In this document: one piece after another, positions 12,101-25,890 of the stretch
How positions within the stretch are numbered: the stretch's first letter is position 1
Layout: each line of letters opens with the position of its first letter
Assembly: GCF_051020955.1 (NCBI RefSeq)
Contig: NW_027476852.1
Span: 1-64,000 of the forward strand
Direction of reading: 5' to 3'
Origin: Megalopta genalis
Lineage: Eukaryota; Arthropoda; Insecta; Hymenoptera; Halictidae
DNA length: 64,000 nucleotides
The notes under the pieces: model-generated
Told to the model about the DNA's origin: nothing
Seen by the model: the letters and a program-made list of their open reading frames with translations, nothing else
Database searches by the model: none
Program-made: the position numbers and the translations under genes

Positions 12101-14220
12101 TGTTTCGCTCGGATTTGAAGCTAACTCATTTGTTTCGCATGCATTTGAAGCTATATCAATTGTATCGCAAGTATTTGAAGCTAAACCATTTGTGTCGCAT
12201 GGCTTTGAAGCTAAGCCTTCTACTTCGCATTGATTTGAAGCTAAATCATGTGTTTCGCACAGATTTGAAGCTAACTCGTTTGTTTCGCCTGCATTTGATG
12301 CTATATCAATTATATCGCAAGTATTTGAAGCTAAATCATTTGTGTCGCATGGCTTTGAGAATAAGCCTTCTACTTCGCATTAATTTGAAGGAATATCATG
12401 TGTTTCGCTTGGATTTGAAGCTAAACCTTCTACTTCGCATTGATTTGGTACTAAATCATGTGTTTCGCTTGGATTTGAAGCTAACTCGTTTGTTTCGCAT
12501 GCATTTGAAGCTATATCAATTGTATCGCAAGTATTTGAAGCTAAATCATTTGTGTCGCATTGCTTTGAGGATAAGCCTTCTACTTCGCATTAATTTGAAG
12601 GTAAATCACGTGCTTCGCTTGGATTTGAAGCTAACTCGTTTGTTTCGCCTGCATTTGAGGCTACATCATTTATATCGCTAGTATGTGAAGCTAAATCATT
12701 TGTTCCGCATGGATATGAAGCTATGTCGACTACTTCGCATTGATTTGAAACTAAATCATGTGTTTCGCATGGATTTGAAGCTAAATCATGTGTTTCGCAT
12801 GGATGTGAAACTAACTCGTTTGTTTCGCCTGCATTTGAAGCTAAATTATGTTTATCACAAGTATCTGAATCTAAACCATTTGTTTCGCAAGAATATGAAG
12901 CTAAACCATGTGTTTCGCATGAATTTGAAGCTAAATCATGTGTTTCGCACAGATATGAAGCTAACTCGTTTGTTTCGCCTGCATTTGAAGCTATATCAAT
13001 TATATCGCAAGTATTTGAAGCTAAATCATTTGTGTCGCATGGCTTTGAAGATAAGCCTTCTACTTTGCATTAATTTGAAGGTAAATCAGGTGTTTAGCTT
13101 GGATTTGAAGGCAACTCGTTTGTTTCGCCTGCATTTGAAGCTAAATCATGTTTATCACAAGTATCTGAATCTAAACCTTTTTTTTCGCAAGAATATGAAG
13201 CTAAACCATGTGTTTCGCATGAATTTGAAGCTAAATCATGTGTTTCGCACAGATTTGAAGCTAACTCGTTTGTTTCGCCAGCATTTGAAGCTATATCAAT
13301 TATATCGCAAGTATTTGAAGCTAAATCATTTGTGTCGCATGGCATTGAAGATAAGCCTTCTACTTTGCATTGATTTGAAGCTAAATCATGTGTTTCGCAC
13401 AGATTTGAAGCTAACTCGTTTGTTTCGCCTGCATTTGATGCTATATCAATTATATCGCAAGTATTTGAAGCTAAATCATTTGTGTCGCATGGCTTTGAGA
13501 ATAAGCCTTCTACTTTGCATTAATTTGAAGGAATATCATGTGTTTCGCTTGGATTTGAAGCTAAACCTTCTACTTCGCATTGATTTGGTACTAAATCATG
13601 TGTTTCGCTTGGATTTGAAGCTAACTCGTTTGTTTCGCATGCATTTGAAGCTATATCAATTGTATCGCAAGTATTTGAAGCTAAATCATTTGTTTCGCAT
13701 TGCTTTGAGGATAAGCCTTCTACTTCGCATTAATTTGAAGGTAAATCACGTGCTTCGCTTGGATTTGAAGCTAACTCGTTTGTTTCGCCTGCATTTGAAG
13801 CTATATCATTTATATCGCAAGTATGTGAAACTAAATCATGTGTTTCGCTTGGATTTGAATCTAAGCCTTCTACTTCGCATTGATTTGGAACTAAATCATG
13901 TGTTTAGCTTGGATTTGAAGCTAACTCGTTTGTTTCGCATGCATTTGAAGCTATATCAATTGTATCGCAAGTATTTGAAGCTAAACCATTTGTGTCGCAT
14001 GGCTTTGAAGCTAAGCCTTCTACTTCGCATTGATTTGAAGCTAAATCATGTGTTTCGCTTGGATTTGAAGCTAAGCCTTCTACTTCGCATTGATTTGGAA
14101 CTAAATCATGTGTTTCGCTCGGATTTGAAGCTAACTCGTTTGTTTCGCATGCATTTGAAGCTATATCAATTGTATCGCAAGTATTTGAAGCTAAACCATT
14201 TGTGTCGCATGGCTTTGAAG
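9151..14220 (+). repeat. Tandem segmental duplication, period 2,910 bp
   Basis: 9151-11310 matches 12061-14220 at an offset of 2,910 bp (97 monomers). The boundaries are where the second copy's P monomer and its neighbours change subtype. The only differences seen are single substitutions, for example CTTCTAC against CCTCTAC-type changes at the left edge and ATATCACAAG against ATATCGCAAG near 10095. No indel occurs between the copies, so the 30-bp register is intact throughout 9.1-16.8 kb. Confidence 0.87.
10494..10703 (+). repeat. Exemplar 210-bp higher-order repeat (seven monomers)
   Basis: The order here is N-I-K-P-L-P-L, the five-monomer cycle plus one extra P-L pair. Class N monomers near 10201, 10351, 10501, 10711, 10861, 11011, 11221 and 11371 are spaced 150, 150, 210, 150, 150, 210 and 150 bp. 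Expansion therefore went by whole P-L dimers, and the 30-bp register was kept. Unequal exchange between adjacent P-L pairs would produce this; that mechanism is inferred. Confidence 0.9.
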
Positions 14221-16827
14221 CTAAGCCTCCTACTTCGCATTGATTTGAAGCTAAATCATGTGTTTCGCACAGATTTGAAGCTAACTCGTTTGTTTCGCCT
14301 GCATTTGATGCTATATCAATTATATCGCAAGTATTTGAAGCTAAATCATTTGTTTCGCATGGTTTTGAAGCTAAGCCTTCTGCTTCGCATTGATTTGAAA
14401 CTAAATCATGTGTTTCGCATGGATTTGAAGCTAAGCCTTCTACTTCACATTGATTTGAAACTAAATCATGTGGTTCGCATGGATTTGAAGCTAAATCATG
14501 TGTTTCGCACAGATTTGAAGCTAACTCGTTTATTTCGCCTGCATTTGAAGCTATATCAGTTATATCGCAAGTATTTGAAGCTAAATCATTTGTGTCGCAT
14601 GGCTTTGAGGATAAGCCTTCTACTTCGCATTAATTTGAAGGTAAATCATGTGTTTCGCTTGGATTTGAAGCTAACTCGTTTGTTTCGCCTGCATTTGAAG
14701 CTATATCATTTATATCGCAAGTATGTGAAACTAAATCATTTGTTTCGCATGGATTTGAAGCTAAGCCTTCTGGTTCGCATTGATTTGAAACTAAATCATG
14801 TGTTTCGCATGGATTTGAAGCTAAGCCTTCTACTTCACATTGATTTGAAACTAAATCATGTGGTTCGCATGGATTTGAAGCTAAATCATGTGTTTCGCAC
14901 AGATTTGAAGCTAACTCGTTTATTTCGCCTGCATTTGAAGCTATATCAGTTATATCGCAAGTATTTGAAGCTAAATCATTTGCGTCGCATGGCTTTGAGG
15001 ATAAGCCTCCTACTTCGCATTGATTTGAAGCTAAATCATGTGTTTCGCACAGATTTGAAGCTAACTCGTTTGTTTCGCCTGCATTTGATGCTATATCAAT
15101 TATATCGCAAGTATTTGAAGCTAAATCATTTGTGTCGCATGGCTTTGAGAATAAGCCTTCTACTTTGCATTAATTTGAAGGAATATCATGTGTTTCGCTT
15201 GGATTTGAAGCTAAACCTTCTACTTCGCATTGATTTGGTACTAAATCATGTGTTTCGCTTGGATTTGAAGCTAACTCGTTTGTTTCGCATGCATTTGAAG
15301 CTATATCAATTGTATCGCAAGTATTTGAAGCTAAATCATTTGTTTCGCATTGCTTTGAGGATAAGCCTTCTACTTCGCATTAATTTGAAGGTAAATCACG
15401 TGCTTCGCTTGGATTTGAAGCTAACTCGTTTGTTTCGCCTGCATTTGAAGCTATATCATTTATATCGCAAGTATGTGAAACTAAATCATGTGTTTCGCTT
15501 GGATTTGAATCTAAGCCTTCTACTTCGCATTGATTTGGAACTAAATCATGTGTTTAGCTTGGATTTGAAGCTAACTCGTTTGTTTCGCATGCATTTGAAG
15601 CTATATCAATTGTATCGCAAGTATTTGAAGCTAAACCATTTGTGTCGCATGGCTTTGAAGCTAAGCCTTCTACTTCGCATTGATTTGAAGCTAAATCATG
15701 TGTTTCGCTTGGATTTGAAGCTAAGCCTTCTACTTCGCATTGATTTGGAACTAAATCATGTGTTTCGCTCGGATTTGAAGCTAACTCGTTTGTTTCGCAT
15801 GCATTTGAAGCTATATCAATTGTATCGCAAGTATTTGAAGCTAAACCATTTGTGTCGCATGGCTTTGAAGCTAAGCCTCCTACTTCGCATTGATTTGAAG
15901 CTAAATCATGTGTTTCGCACAGATTTGAAGCTAACTCGTTTGTTTCGCCTGCATTTGATGCTATATCAATTATATCGCAAGTATTTGAAGCTAAATCATT
16001 TGTTTCGCATGGTTTTGAAGCTAAGCCTTCTGCTTCGCATTGATTTGAAACTAAATCATGTGTTTCGCATGGATTTGAAGCTAAGCCTTCTACTTCACAT
16101 TGATTTGAAACTAAATCATGTGGTTCGCATGGATTTGAAGCTAAATCATGTGTTTCGCACAGATTTGAAGCTAACTCGTTTATTTCGCCTGCATTTGAAG
16201 CTATATCAGTTATATCGCAAGTATTTGAAGCTAAATCATTTGTGTCGCATGGCTTTGAGGATAAGCCTTCTACTTCGCATTAATTTGAAGGTAAATCATG
16301 TGTTTCGCTTGGATTTGAAGCTAACTCGTTTGTTTCGCCTGCATTTGAAGCTATATCATTTATATCGCAAGTATGTGAAACTAAATCATTTGTTTCGCAT
16401 GGATTTGAAGCTAAGCCTTCTGGTTCGCATTGATTTGAAACTAAATCATGTGTTTCGCATGGATTTGAAGCTAAGCCTTCTACTTCACATTGATTTGAAA
16501 CTAAATCATGTGGTTCGCATGGATTTGAAGCTAAATCATGTGTTTCGCACAGATTTGAAGCTAACTCGTTTATTTCGCCTGCATTTGAAGCTATATCAGT
16601 TATATCGCAAGTATTTGAAGCTAAATCATTTGCGTCGCATGGCTTTGAGGATAAGCCTCCTACTTCGCATTGATTTGAAACTAAACCATGTGTTTCGCTT
16701 GGATTTGAAGCTAACTCGTTTGTTTCGCCTGCATTTGAAGCTATATAATTTATATCGCAAGTATATGAAGCTAAATCATTTGTGTTGCATGGCTTTGAAG
16801 CTAACTCGTTTGTTTCGCCTGCATTGA
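12685..16827 (+). other. Longest open frame, probably non-coding
   Basis: A 1,380-codon stop-free frame repeats a 10-residue motif of the form LKLNHVFRMD. It is rich in Leu, Lys, Arg, His and Asn and very low in Gly, Pro, Glu and Trp. Nothing marks the ATG as a start: ATG occurs in many monomers in this frame. The frame ends only because a one-base deletion near 16824 shifts it. Elsewhere it is ended by TAG in monomers with ATTAATTAGAAGG. No signal peptide, membrane segment or known domain is recognisable. Since 30 is a multiple of three, this openness is expected of any monomer that lacks a stop in that frame. Confidence 0.15.
13381..16679 (+). repeat. Tandem segmental duplication, period 1,650 bp
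   Basis: 13381-15029 is followed directly by its copy 15031-16679, offset 1,650 bp (55 monomers, eleven five-monomer lengths). Both contain the rare GGTTTTGAAGC monomer (near 14361 and 16011) and the CTTCTGGTTCGC monomer (near 14767 and 16417). I saw almost no substitutions between the copies, which marks one of the youngest events in the window. Confidence 0.88.
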
Positions 16828-17395
16828 AGCTATATCACTTCTATCGCAAGTATTTGAAGCTAAATCATTTGTGTCGCATGGATTTGAAGCTAAGCCTTCT
16901 ACTTCGCATTGATTTGAAACTAAATCATCTGTTTTGCTTGGATTTGAATCTAACTCGTTTGTTTCGCTTGCATTTGAAGCTAAATCAATTATATCGCAAG
17001 TATTTGAAGCTGAATCATTTGTGTCGCATGGCTTTGAGGATAAGCCTTCTACTTCGCATTAATTTGAAGGTAAATCATGTGTTTCGCTTGGATTTGAAGC
17101 TAAGCCTTCTACTTCGCATTGATTTGGAACTAAATCATGTGTTTCGCTTGGATTTGAAGCTAACTCGTTTGTTTCGCATGCATTTGAAGCTATATCAATT
17201 GTATCGCAAGTATTTGAAGCTAAACCATTTGTGTCGCATGGCTTTGAAGCTAAGCCTCCTACTTCGCATTGATTTGAAGCTAAATCATGTGTTTCGCACA
17301 GATTTGAAGCTAACTCGTTTGTTTCGCTTGCATTTGATGCTATATCAATTATATCGCAAGTATTTGAAGCTAAATCATTTGTGTCGCATGGCTTT
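16260..17395 (+). repeat. Segment shared with 54275-55409, 38 kb away
   Basis: This run carries the 29-bp monomer of the CTGCATTGAAG / TTCTATCGC subtype (near 16824). It is followed by a class with AAATCATCTGTTTTGC and then GTTTCGCTTGCATTTG. The same order occurs at 54275-55409, offset about 38,015 bp. The similarity ends where the distal copy switches to a new P monomer. It links the left and right domains directly. Confidence 0.8.
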
Positions 17396-20300
17396 GAGAA
17401 TAAGCCTTCTACTTCGCATTAATTTGAAGGAAAATCATGTGTTTCGCTTGGATTTGAAGCTAAACCTTCTGCTTCGCATTGATTTGAAACTAAATCATGT
17501 GTTTCGCATGGATTTGAAGCTAAGCCTTCTACATCACATTGATTTGAAACTAAATCATGTGTTTCGCATGGATTTGAAGCTAAGCCTTCTACTTCACATT
17601 GATTTGAAACTAAATCATGTGGTTCGCATGTATTTGAAGCTAAATCATGTGTTTCGCACTGATTTGAAGCTAACTCGTTTATTTCGCCTGCATTTGAAGC
17701 TATATCAGTTATATCGCAAGTATTTGAAGCTAAATCATTTGTGTCGCATGGCTTTGAGGATAAGCCTCCTACTTCGCATTGATTTGAAACTAAACCATGT
17801 GTTTCGCTTGGATTTGAAGCTAACTCGTTTGTTTCGCCTGCATTTGATGCTGTATCAATTATATCGCAAGTATTTGAAGCTAAATCATTTGTGTCGCATG
17901 GCTTTGAAGCTATCTCGTTTGTTTCGTCTGCATTGAAGCTATATCACTTCTATTGCAAGTATTTGAATCTAAATCATTTGTGTCGCACGGATTTGAAGCT
18001 AAGTCTTCTACTTCGCATTGATTTGAAACTAAATCATCTGTTTTGCTTGGATTTGAATCTAACTCGTTTGTTTCGCCTGCATTTGAAGCTTTATCAATTA
18101 CATCGCAATTATCTGAAGCTAAATCATTTGTTTCTCATGTATGTGAAGCTAAGCCTTCTACTTCGCATTGATTTGAAACTAAACCATGTGTTTCGCTGGG
18201 ATTTGAAGCTAACTCGTCTGTTTCGCCTGCATTTGAAGCTATATCATTTATATCTCAAGTATATGAAGCTAAACCATTTGTTGCGGAAGAATATGAAGCT
18301 AAACCATGTGTTTCGCCTGGATTTGAAGCTAACTCGTTTGTTTCGCCTGCATTTGAAGCTAAATCAATTATATCGCAAGTATTTGAAGCTGAATCATTTG
18401 TGTCGCAAGGCTTTGAGGATAAGCCTTCTACTTCGCATTAATTAGAAGGTAAATCATGTGTTTCGCTTGGATTTGAATCTAAGCCTTCTACTTCGCATTG
18501 ATTTGGAACTAAATCATGTGTTTCGCTTGGATTTGAAGCTAACTCGTTTGTTTCGCATGCATTTGAAGCTATATCAATTGTATCGCAAGTATTTGAAGCT
18601 AAACCATTTGTGTCGCATGGCTTCGAAGCTAAGCCTTCTACTTCGCATTGATTTGAAGCTAAATCATGTGTTTCGCTTGGATTTGAAGCTAAGCCTTCTA
18701 CTTCGCATTGATTTGGAACTAAATCATGTGTTTCGCTCGGATTTGAAGCTAACTCGTTTGTTTCGCATGCATTTGAAGCTATATCAATTGTATCGCAAGT
18801 ATTTGAAGCTAAACCATTTGTGTCGCATGGCTTTGAAGCTAAGCCTTCTACTTCGCATTGATTTGAAGCTAAATCATGTGTTTCGCACAGATTTGAAGCT
18901 AACTCGTTTGTTTCGCCTGCATTTGATGCTATATCAATTATATCGCAAGTATTTGAAGCTAAATCATTTGTGTCGCATGGCTTTGAGAATAAGCCTTCTA
19001 CTTCGCATTAATTTGAAGGAATATCATGTGTTTCGCTTGGATTTGAAGCTAAACCTTCTACTTCGCATTGATTTGGTACTAAATCATGTGTTTCGCTTGG
19101 ATTTGAAGCTAACTCGTTTGTTTCGCATGCATTTGAAGCTATATCAATTGTATCGCAAGTATTTGAAGCTAAATCATTTGTGTCGCATTGCTTTGAGGAT
19201 AAGCCTTCTACTTCGCATTAATTTGAAGGTAAATCACGTGCTTCGCTTGGATTTGAAGCTAACTCGTTTGTTTCGCCTGCATTTGAGGCTATATCATTTA
19301 TATCGCTAGTATGTGAAGCTAAATCATTTGTTCCGCATGGATATGAAGCTATGTCGACTACTTCGCATTGATTTGAAACTAAATCATGTGTTTCGCATGG
19401 ATTTGAAGCTAAATCATGTGTTTCGCATGGATGTGAAACTAACTCGTTTGTTTCGCCTGCATTTGAAGCTAAATTATGTTTATCACAAGTATCTGAATCT
19501 AAACCATTTGTTTCGCAAGAATATGAAGCTAAACCATGTTTTTCGCATGAATTTGAAGCTAAATCATCTGTTTCGCACAGATTTGAAGCTAACTCGTTTG
19601 TTTCGCCTGCATTTGAAGCTATATCAATTATATCGCAAGTATTTGAAGCTAAATCATTTGTGTCGCATGGCATTGAAGATAAGCCTTCTACTTTGCATTG
19701 ATTTGAAGCTAAATCATGTGTTTCGCACAGATTTGAAGCTAACTCGTTTGTTTCGCCTGCATTTGATGCTATATCAATTATATCGCAAGTATTTGAAGCT
19801 AAATCATTTGTGTCGCATGGCTTTGAGAATAAGCCTTCTACTTCGCATTAATTTGAAGGAATATCATGTGTTTCGCTTGGATTTGAAGCTAAACCTTCTA
19901 CTTCGCATTGATTTGGTACTAAATCATGTGTTTCGCTTGGATTTGAAGCTAACTCGTTTGTTTCGCATGCATTTGAAGCTATATCAATTGTATCGCAAGT
20001 ATTTGAAGCTAAATCATTTGTGTCGCATTGCTTTGAGGATAAGCCTTCTACTTCGCATTAATTTGAAGGTAAATCACGTGCTTCGCTTGGATTTGAAGCT
20101 AACTCGTCTGTTTCGCCTGCATTTGAAGCTATATCATTTATATCTCAAGTATATGAAGCTAAACCATTTGTTGCCGAAGAATATGAAGCTAAACCATGTG
20201 TTTCGCCTGGATTTGAAGCTAACTCGTTTGTTTCGCCTGCATTTGAAGCTAAATCAATTATATCGCAAGTATTTGAAGCTGAATCATTTGTGTCGCATGG

Positions 20301-21009
20301 CTTTGAGGATAAGCCTTCTACTTCGCATTAATTAGAAGGTAAATCATGTGTTTCGCTTGGATTTGAATCTAAGCCTTCTACTTCGCATTGATTTGGAACT
20401 AAATCATGTGTTTCGCTCGGATTTGAAGCTAACTCATTTGTTTCGCATGCATTTGAAGCTATATCAATTGTATCGCAAGTATTTGAAGCTAAACCATTTG
20501 TGTCGCATGGCTTTGAAGCTAAGCCTTCTACTTCGCATTGATTTGAAGCTAAATCATGTGTTTCGCACAGATTTGAAGCTAACTCGTTTGTTTCGCCTGC
20601 ATTTGATGCTATATCAATTATATCGCAAGTATTTGAAGCTAAATCATTTGTGTCGCATGGCTTTGAGAATAAGCCTTCTACTTCGCATTAATTTGAAGGA
20701 ATATCATGTGTTTCGCTTGGATTTGAAGCTAAACCTTCTACTTCGCATTGATTTGGTACTAAATCATGTGTTTCGCTTGGATTTGAAGCTAACTCGTTTG
20801 TTTCGCATGCATTTGAAGCTATATCAATTGTATCGCAAGTATTTGAAGCTGAATCATTTGTGTCGCAAGGCTTTGAGGATAAGCCTTCTACTTCGCATTA
20901 ATTAGAAGGTAAATCATGTGTTTCGCTTGGATTTGAATCTAAGCCTTCTACTTCGCATTGATTTGGAACTAAATCATGTGTTTCGCTTGGATTTGAAGCT
21001 AACTCGTTT

Positions 21010-24000
21010 GTTTCGCATGCATTTGAAGCTATATCAATTGTATCGCAAGTATTTGAAGCTAAACCATTTGTGTCGCATGGCTTTGAAGCTAAGCCTTCTA
21101 CTTCGCTTTGATTTGAAGCTAAATCATGTGTTTCGCTTGGATTTGAAGCTAAGCCTTCTACTTCGCATTGATTTGGAACTAAATCATGTGTTTCGCTCGG
21201 ATTTGAAGCTAACTCGTTTGTTTCGCCTGCATTTGAAGCTAAATCAATTATATCGCAAGTATTTGAAGCTGAATCATTTGTGTCGCAAGGCTTTGAGGAT
21301 AAGCCTTCTACTTCGCATTAATTAGAAGGTAAATCATGTGTTTCGCTTGGATTTGAATCTAAGCCTTCTACTTCGCATTGATTTGGAACTAAATCATGTG
21401 TTTCGCTTGGATTTGAAGCTAAGCCTTCTACTTCGCATTGATTTGGAACTAAATCATGTGTTTCGCTCGGATTTGAAGCTAACTCGTTTGTTTCGCCTGC
21501 ATTTGAAGCTAAATCAATTATATCGCAAGTATTTGAAGCTGAATCATTTGTGTCGCAAGGCTTTGAGGATAAGCCTTCTACTTTGCATTAATTTGAAGGT
21601 AAATCAGGTGTTTAGCTTGGATTTGAAGGCAACTCGTTTGTTTCGCCTGCATTTGAAGCTAAATCATGTTTATCACAAGTATCTGAATCTAAACCTTTTT
21701 TTTCGCAAGAATATGAAGCTAAACCATGTGTTTCGCATGAATTTGAAGCTAAATCATGTGTTTCGCACAGATTTGAAGCTAACTCGTTTGTTTCGCCAGC
21801 ATTTGAAGCTATATCAATTATATCGCAAGTATTTGAAGCTAAATCATTTGTGTCGCATGGCATTGAAGATAAGCCTTCTACTTTGCATTGATTTGAAGCT
21901 AAATCATGTGTTTCGCACAGATTTGAAGCTAACTCGTTTGTTTCGCCTGCATTTGATGCTATATCAATTATATCGCAAGTATTTGAAGCTAAATCATTTG
22001 TGTCGCATGGCTTTGAGAATAAGCCTTCTACTTTGCATTAATTTGAAGGAATATCATGTGTTTCGCTTGGATTTGAAGCTAAACCTTCTACTTCGCATTG
22101 ATTTGGTACTAAATCATGTGTTTCGCTTGGATTTGAAGCTAACTCGTTTGTTTCGCATGCATTTGAAGCTATATCAATTGTATCGCAAGTATTTGAAGCT
22201 AAATCATTTGTTTCGCATTGCTTTGAGGATAAGCCTTCTACTTCGCATTAATTTGAAGGTAAATCACGTGCTTCGCTTGGATTTGAAGCTAACTCGTTTG
22301 TTTCGCCTGCATTTGAAGCTATATCATTTATATCGCAAGTATGTGAAACTAAATCATGTGTTTCGCTTGGATTTGAATCTAAGCCTTCTACTTCGCATTG
22401 ATTTGGAACTAAATCATGTGTTTAGCTTGGATTTGAAGCTAACTCGTTTGTTTCGCATGCATTTGAAGCTATATCAATTGTATCGCAAGTATTTGAAGCT
22501 AAACCATTTGTGTCGCATGGCTTTGAAGCTAAGCCTTCTACTTCGCATTGATTTGAAGCTAAATCATGTGTTTCGCTTGGATTTGAAGCTAAGCCTTCTA
22601 CTTCGCATTGATTTGGAACTAAATCATGTGTTTCGCTCGGATTTGAAGCTAACTCGTTTGTTTCGCATGCATTTGAAGCTATATCAATTGTATCGCAAGT
22701 ATTTGAAGGTAAACCATTTGTGTCGCATGGCTTTGAAGCTAAGCCTTCTACTTCGCATTGATTTGGTACTAAATCATGTGTTTCGCTTGGATTTGATGCT
22801 AACTCGTTTGTTTCGCATGCATTTGAAGCTATATCAATTGTATCGCAAGTATTTGAAGCTAAATCATTTGTGTCGCATTGCTTTGAGGATAAGCCTTCTA
22901 CTTCGCATTAATTTGAAGGTAAATCACGTGCTTCGCTTGGATTTGAAGCTAACTCGTTTGTTTCGCCTGCATTTGAGGCTATATCATTTATATCGCTAGT
23001 ATGTGAAGCTAAATCATTTGTTCCGCATGGATATGAAGCTATGTCGACTACTTCGCGTTGATTTGAAACTAAATCATGTGTTTCGCACAGATTTGAAGCT
23101 AACTCGTTTGTTTCGCCCTTATTTGAAGCTATATCATTTATATCGCAAGTCTGTGAAGCTAAATCATTTGTTTCGCATGGAGTTGAAGCTAAGGCTTCTA
23201 CTTCGCATTGATTTGACACTAAATCATGTGTTTCGCTTGGATTTGAAGCTAACTCGTTTGTTTCGCCTGCATTTGATGCTGTATCAATTATATCGCAAGT
23301 ATTTGAAGCTAAATCATTTGTGTCGCATGGCTTTGAAGCTAACTCGTTTGTTTCGTCTGCATTGAAGCTATATCACTTCTATTGCAAGTATTTGAATCTA
23401 AATCATTTGTGTCGCACGGATTTGAAGCTAAGTCTTCTACTTCGCATTGATTTGAAACTAAATCATCTGTTTTGCTTGGATTTGAATCTAACTCGTTTGT
23501 TTCGCCTGCATTGAAGCTATATCACTTCTATCGCAAGTATTTGAAGCTAAATCATTTGTGTCGCATGGATTTGAAGCTAAGCCTTCTACTTCGCATTGAT
23601 TTGGAACTAAATCATGTGTTTCGCTTGGATTTGAAGCTAACTCGACTGTTTCGCCTGCATTTGAAGCTATATCATTTATATCGCAAGTATATGAAGCTAA
23701 ACCATTTGTTGCGGAAGAATATGAAGCTAAACCATGTGTTTCGCCTGGATTTGAAGCTAACTCGTTTGTTTCGCCTGCATTTGAAGCTAAATCAATTATA
23801 TCGCAAGTATTTGAAGCTGAATCATTTGTGTCGCAAGGCTTTGAGGATAAGCCTTCTACTTCGCATTAATTAGAAGGTAAATCATGTGTTTCGCTTGGAT
23901 TTGAATCTAAGCCTTCTACTTCGCATTGATTTGGAACTAAATCATGTGTTTCGCTTGGATTTGAAGCTAACTCGTTTGTTTCGCATGCATTTGAAGCTAT

Positions 24001-25890
24001 ATTAATTGTATCGCAAGTATTTGAAGCTAAACCATTCGTGTCGCATGGTTTTGAAGCTAAGCCTTCTACTTCGCATTGATTTGAAGCTAAATCATGTGTT
24101 TCGCTTGGATTTGAAGCTAAGCCTTCTACTTCGCATTGATTTGGAACTAAATCATGTGTTTCGCTCGGATTTGAAGCTAACTCATTTGTTTCGCATGCAT
24201 TTGAAGCTATATCAATTGTATCGCAAGTATTTGAAGCTAAACCATTTGTGTCGCATGGCTTTGAAGCTAAGCCTTCTACTTCGCATTGATTTGAAGCTAA
24301 ATCATGTGTTTCGCACAGATTTGAAGCTAACCCGTTTGTTTCGCCTGCATTTGATGCTATATCAATTATATCGCAAGTATTTGAAGCTAAATCATTTGTG
24401 TCGCATGGCTTTGAGAATAAGCCTTCTACTTCGCATTAATTTGAAGGAATATCATGTGTTTCGCTTGGATTTGAAGCTAAACCTTCTACTTCGCATTGAT
24501 TTGGTACTAAATCATGTGTTTCGCTTGGATTTGAAGCTAACTCGTTTGTTTCGCATGCATTTGAAGCTATATTAATTGTATCGCAAGTATTTGAAGCTAA
24601 ACCATTCGTGTCGCATGGCTTTGAAGCTAAGCCTTCTACTTCGCATTGATTTGAAGCTAAATCATGTGTTTCGCTTGGATTTGAAGCTAAGCCTTCTACT
24701 TCGCATTGATTTGAAACTAAATCATGTGTTTCGCATGGATTTGAAGCTAAATCATGTGTTTCGCATGGATGTGAAACTAACTCGTTTGTTTCGCCTGCAT
24801 TTGAAGCTAAATTATGTTTATCACAAGTATCTGAATCTATACCATTTGTTTCGCAAGAATATGAAGCTAAACCATGTTTTTCGCATGAATTTGAAGCTAA
24901 ATCATCTGTTTCGCACAGATTTGAAGCTAACTCGTTTGTTTCGCCTGCATTTGAAGCTATATCAATTATATCGCAAGTATTTGAAGCTAAATCATTTGTG
25001 TCGCATGGCATTGAAGATAAGCCTTCTACTTTGCATTGATTTGAAGCTAAATCATGTGTTTCGCACAGATTTGAAGCTAACTCGTTTGTTTCGCCTGCAT
25101 TTGATGCTATATCAATTATATCGCAAGTATTTGAAGCTAAATCATTTGTGTCGCATGGCTTTGAGAATAAGCCTTCTACTTCGCATTAATTTGAAGGAAT
25201 ATCATGTGTTTCGCTTGGATTTGAAGCTAAACCTTCTACTTCGCATTGATTTGGTACTAAATCATGTGTTTCGCTTGGATTTGAAGCTAACTCGTTTGTT
25301 TCGCATGCATTTGAAGCTATATCAATTGTATCGCAAGTATTTGAAGCTAAATCATTTGTGTCGCATTGCTTTGAGGATAAGCCTTCTACTTCGCATTAAT
25401 TTGAAGGTAAATCACGTGCTTCGCTTGGATTTGAAGCTAACTCGTCTGTTTCGCCTGCATTTGAAGCTATATCATTTATATCTCAAGTATATGAAGCTAA
25501 ACCATTTGTTGCCGAAGAATATGAAGCTAAACCATGTGTTTCGCCTGGATTTGAAGCTAACTCGTTTGTTTCGCCTGCATTTGAAGCTAAATCAATTATA
25601 TCGCAAGTATTTGAAGCTGAATCATTTGTGTCGCATGGCTTTGAGGATAAGCCTTCTACTTCGCATTAATTAGAAGGTAAATCATGTGTTTCGCTTGGAT
25701 TTGAATCTAAGCCTTCTACTTCGCATTGATTTGGAACTAAATCATGTGTTTCGCTCGGATTTGAAGCTAACTCATTTGTTTCGCATGCATTTGAAGCTAT
25801 ATCAATTGTATCGCAAGTATTTGAAGCTAAACCATTTGTGTCGCATGGCTTTGAAGCTAAGCCTTCTACTTCGCTTTGATTTGAAGCTAA
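21010..25890 (+). repeat. 4.9-kb segment, paired with 29228-34108
   Basis: The blocks match at a constant offset of 8,218 bp (274 monomers minus two bases, from the two 29-bp monomers near 23361 and 23511). The partners near 31580 and 31730 are in the same places. A shorter third copy, 20918-23340, matches 35433-37855 at offset 14,515. The copies differ by scattered substitutions only, such as GCGTTGATTTG near 23056 against GCATTGATTTG near 31274. Confidence 0.85.

Noticed and set aside
12685..16827. A 1,380-residue protein of LKLNHVFRMD repeats
   Set aside because: The frame is open because the monomer lacks a stop in that phase and 30 is divisible by three. It ends at a one-base deletion, has no start context, and its repeats overlap equally open frames on both strands.
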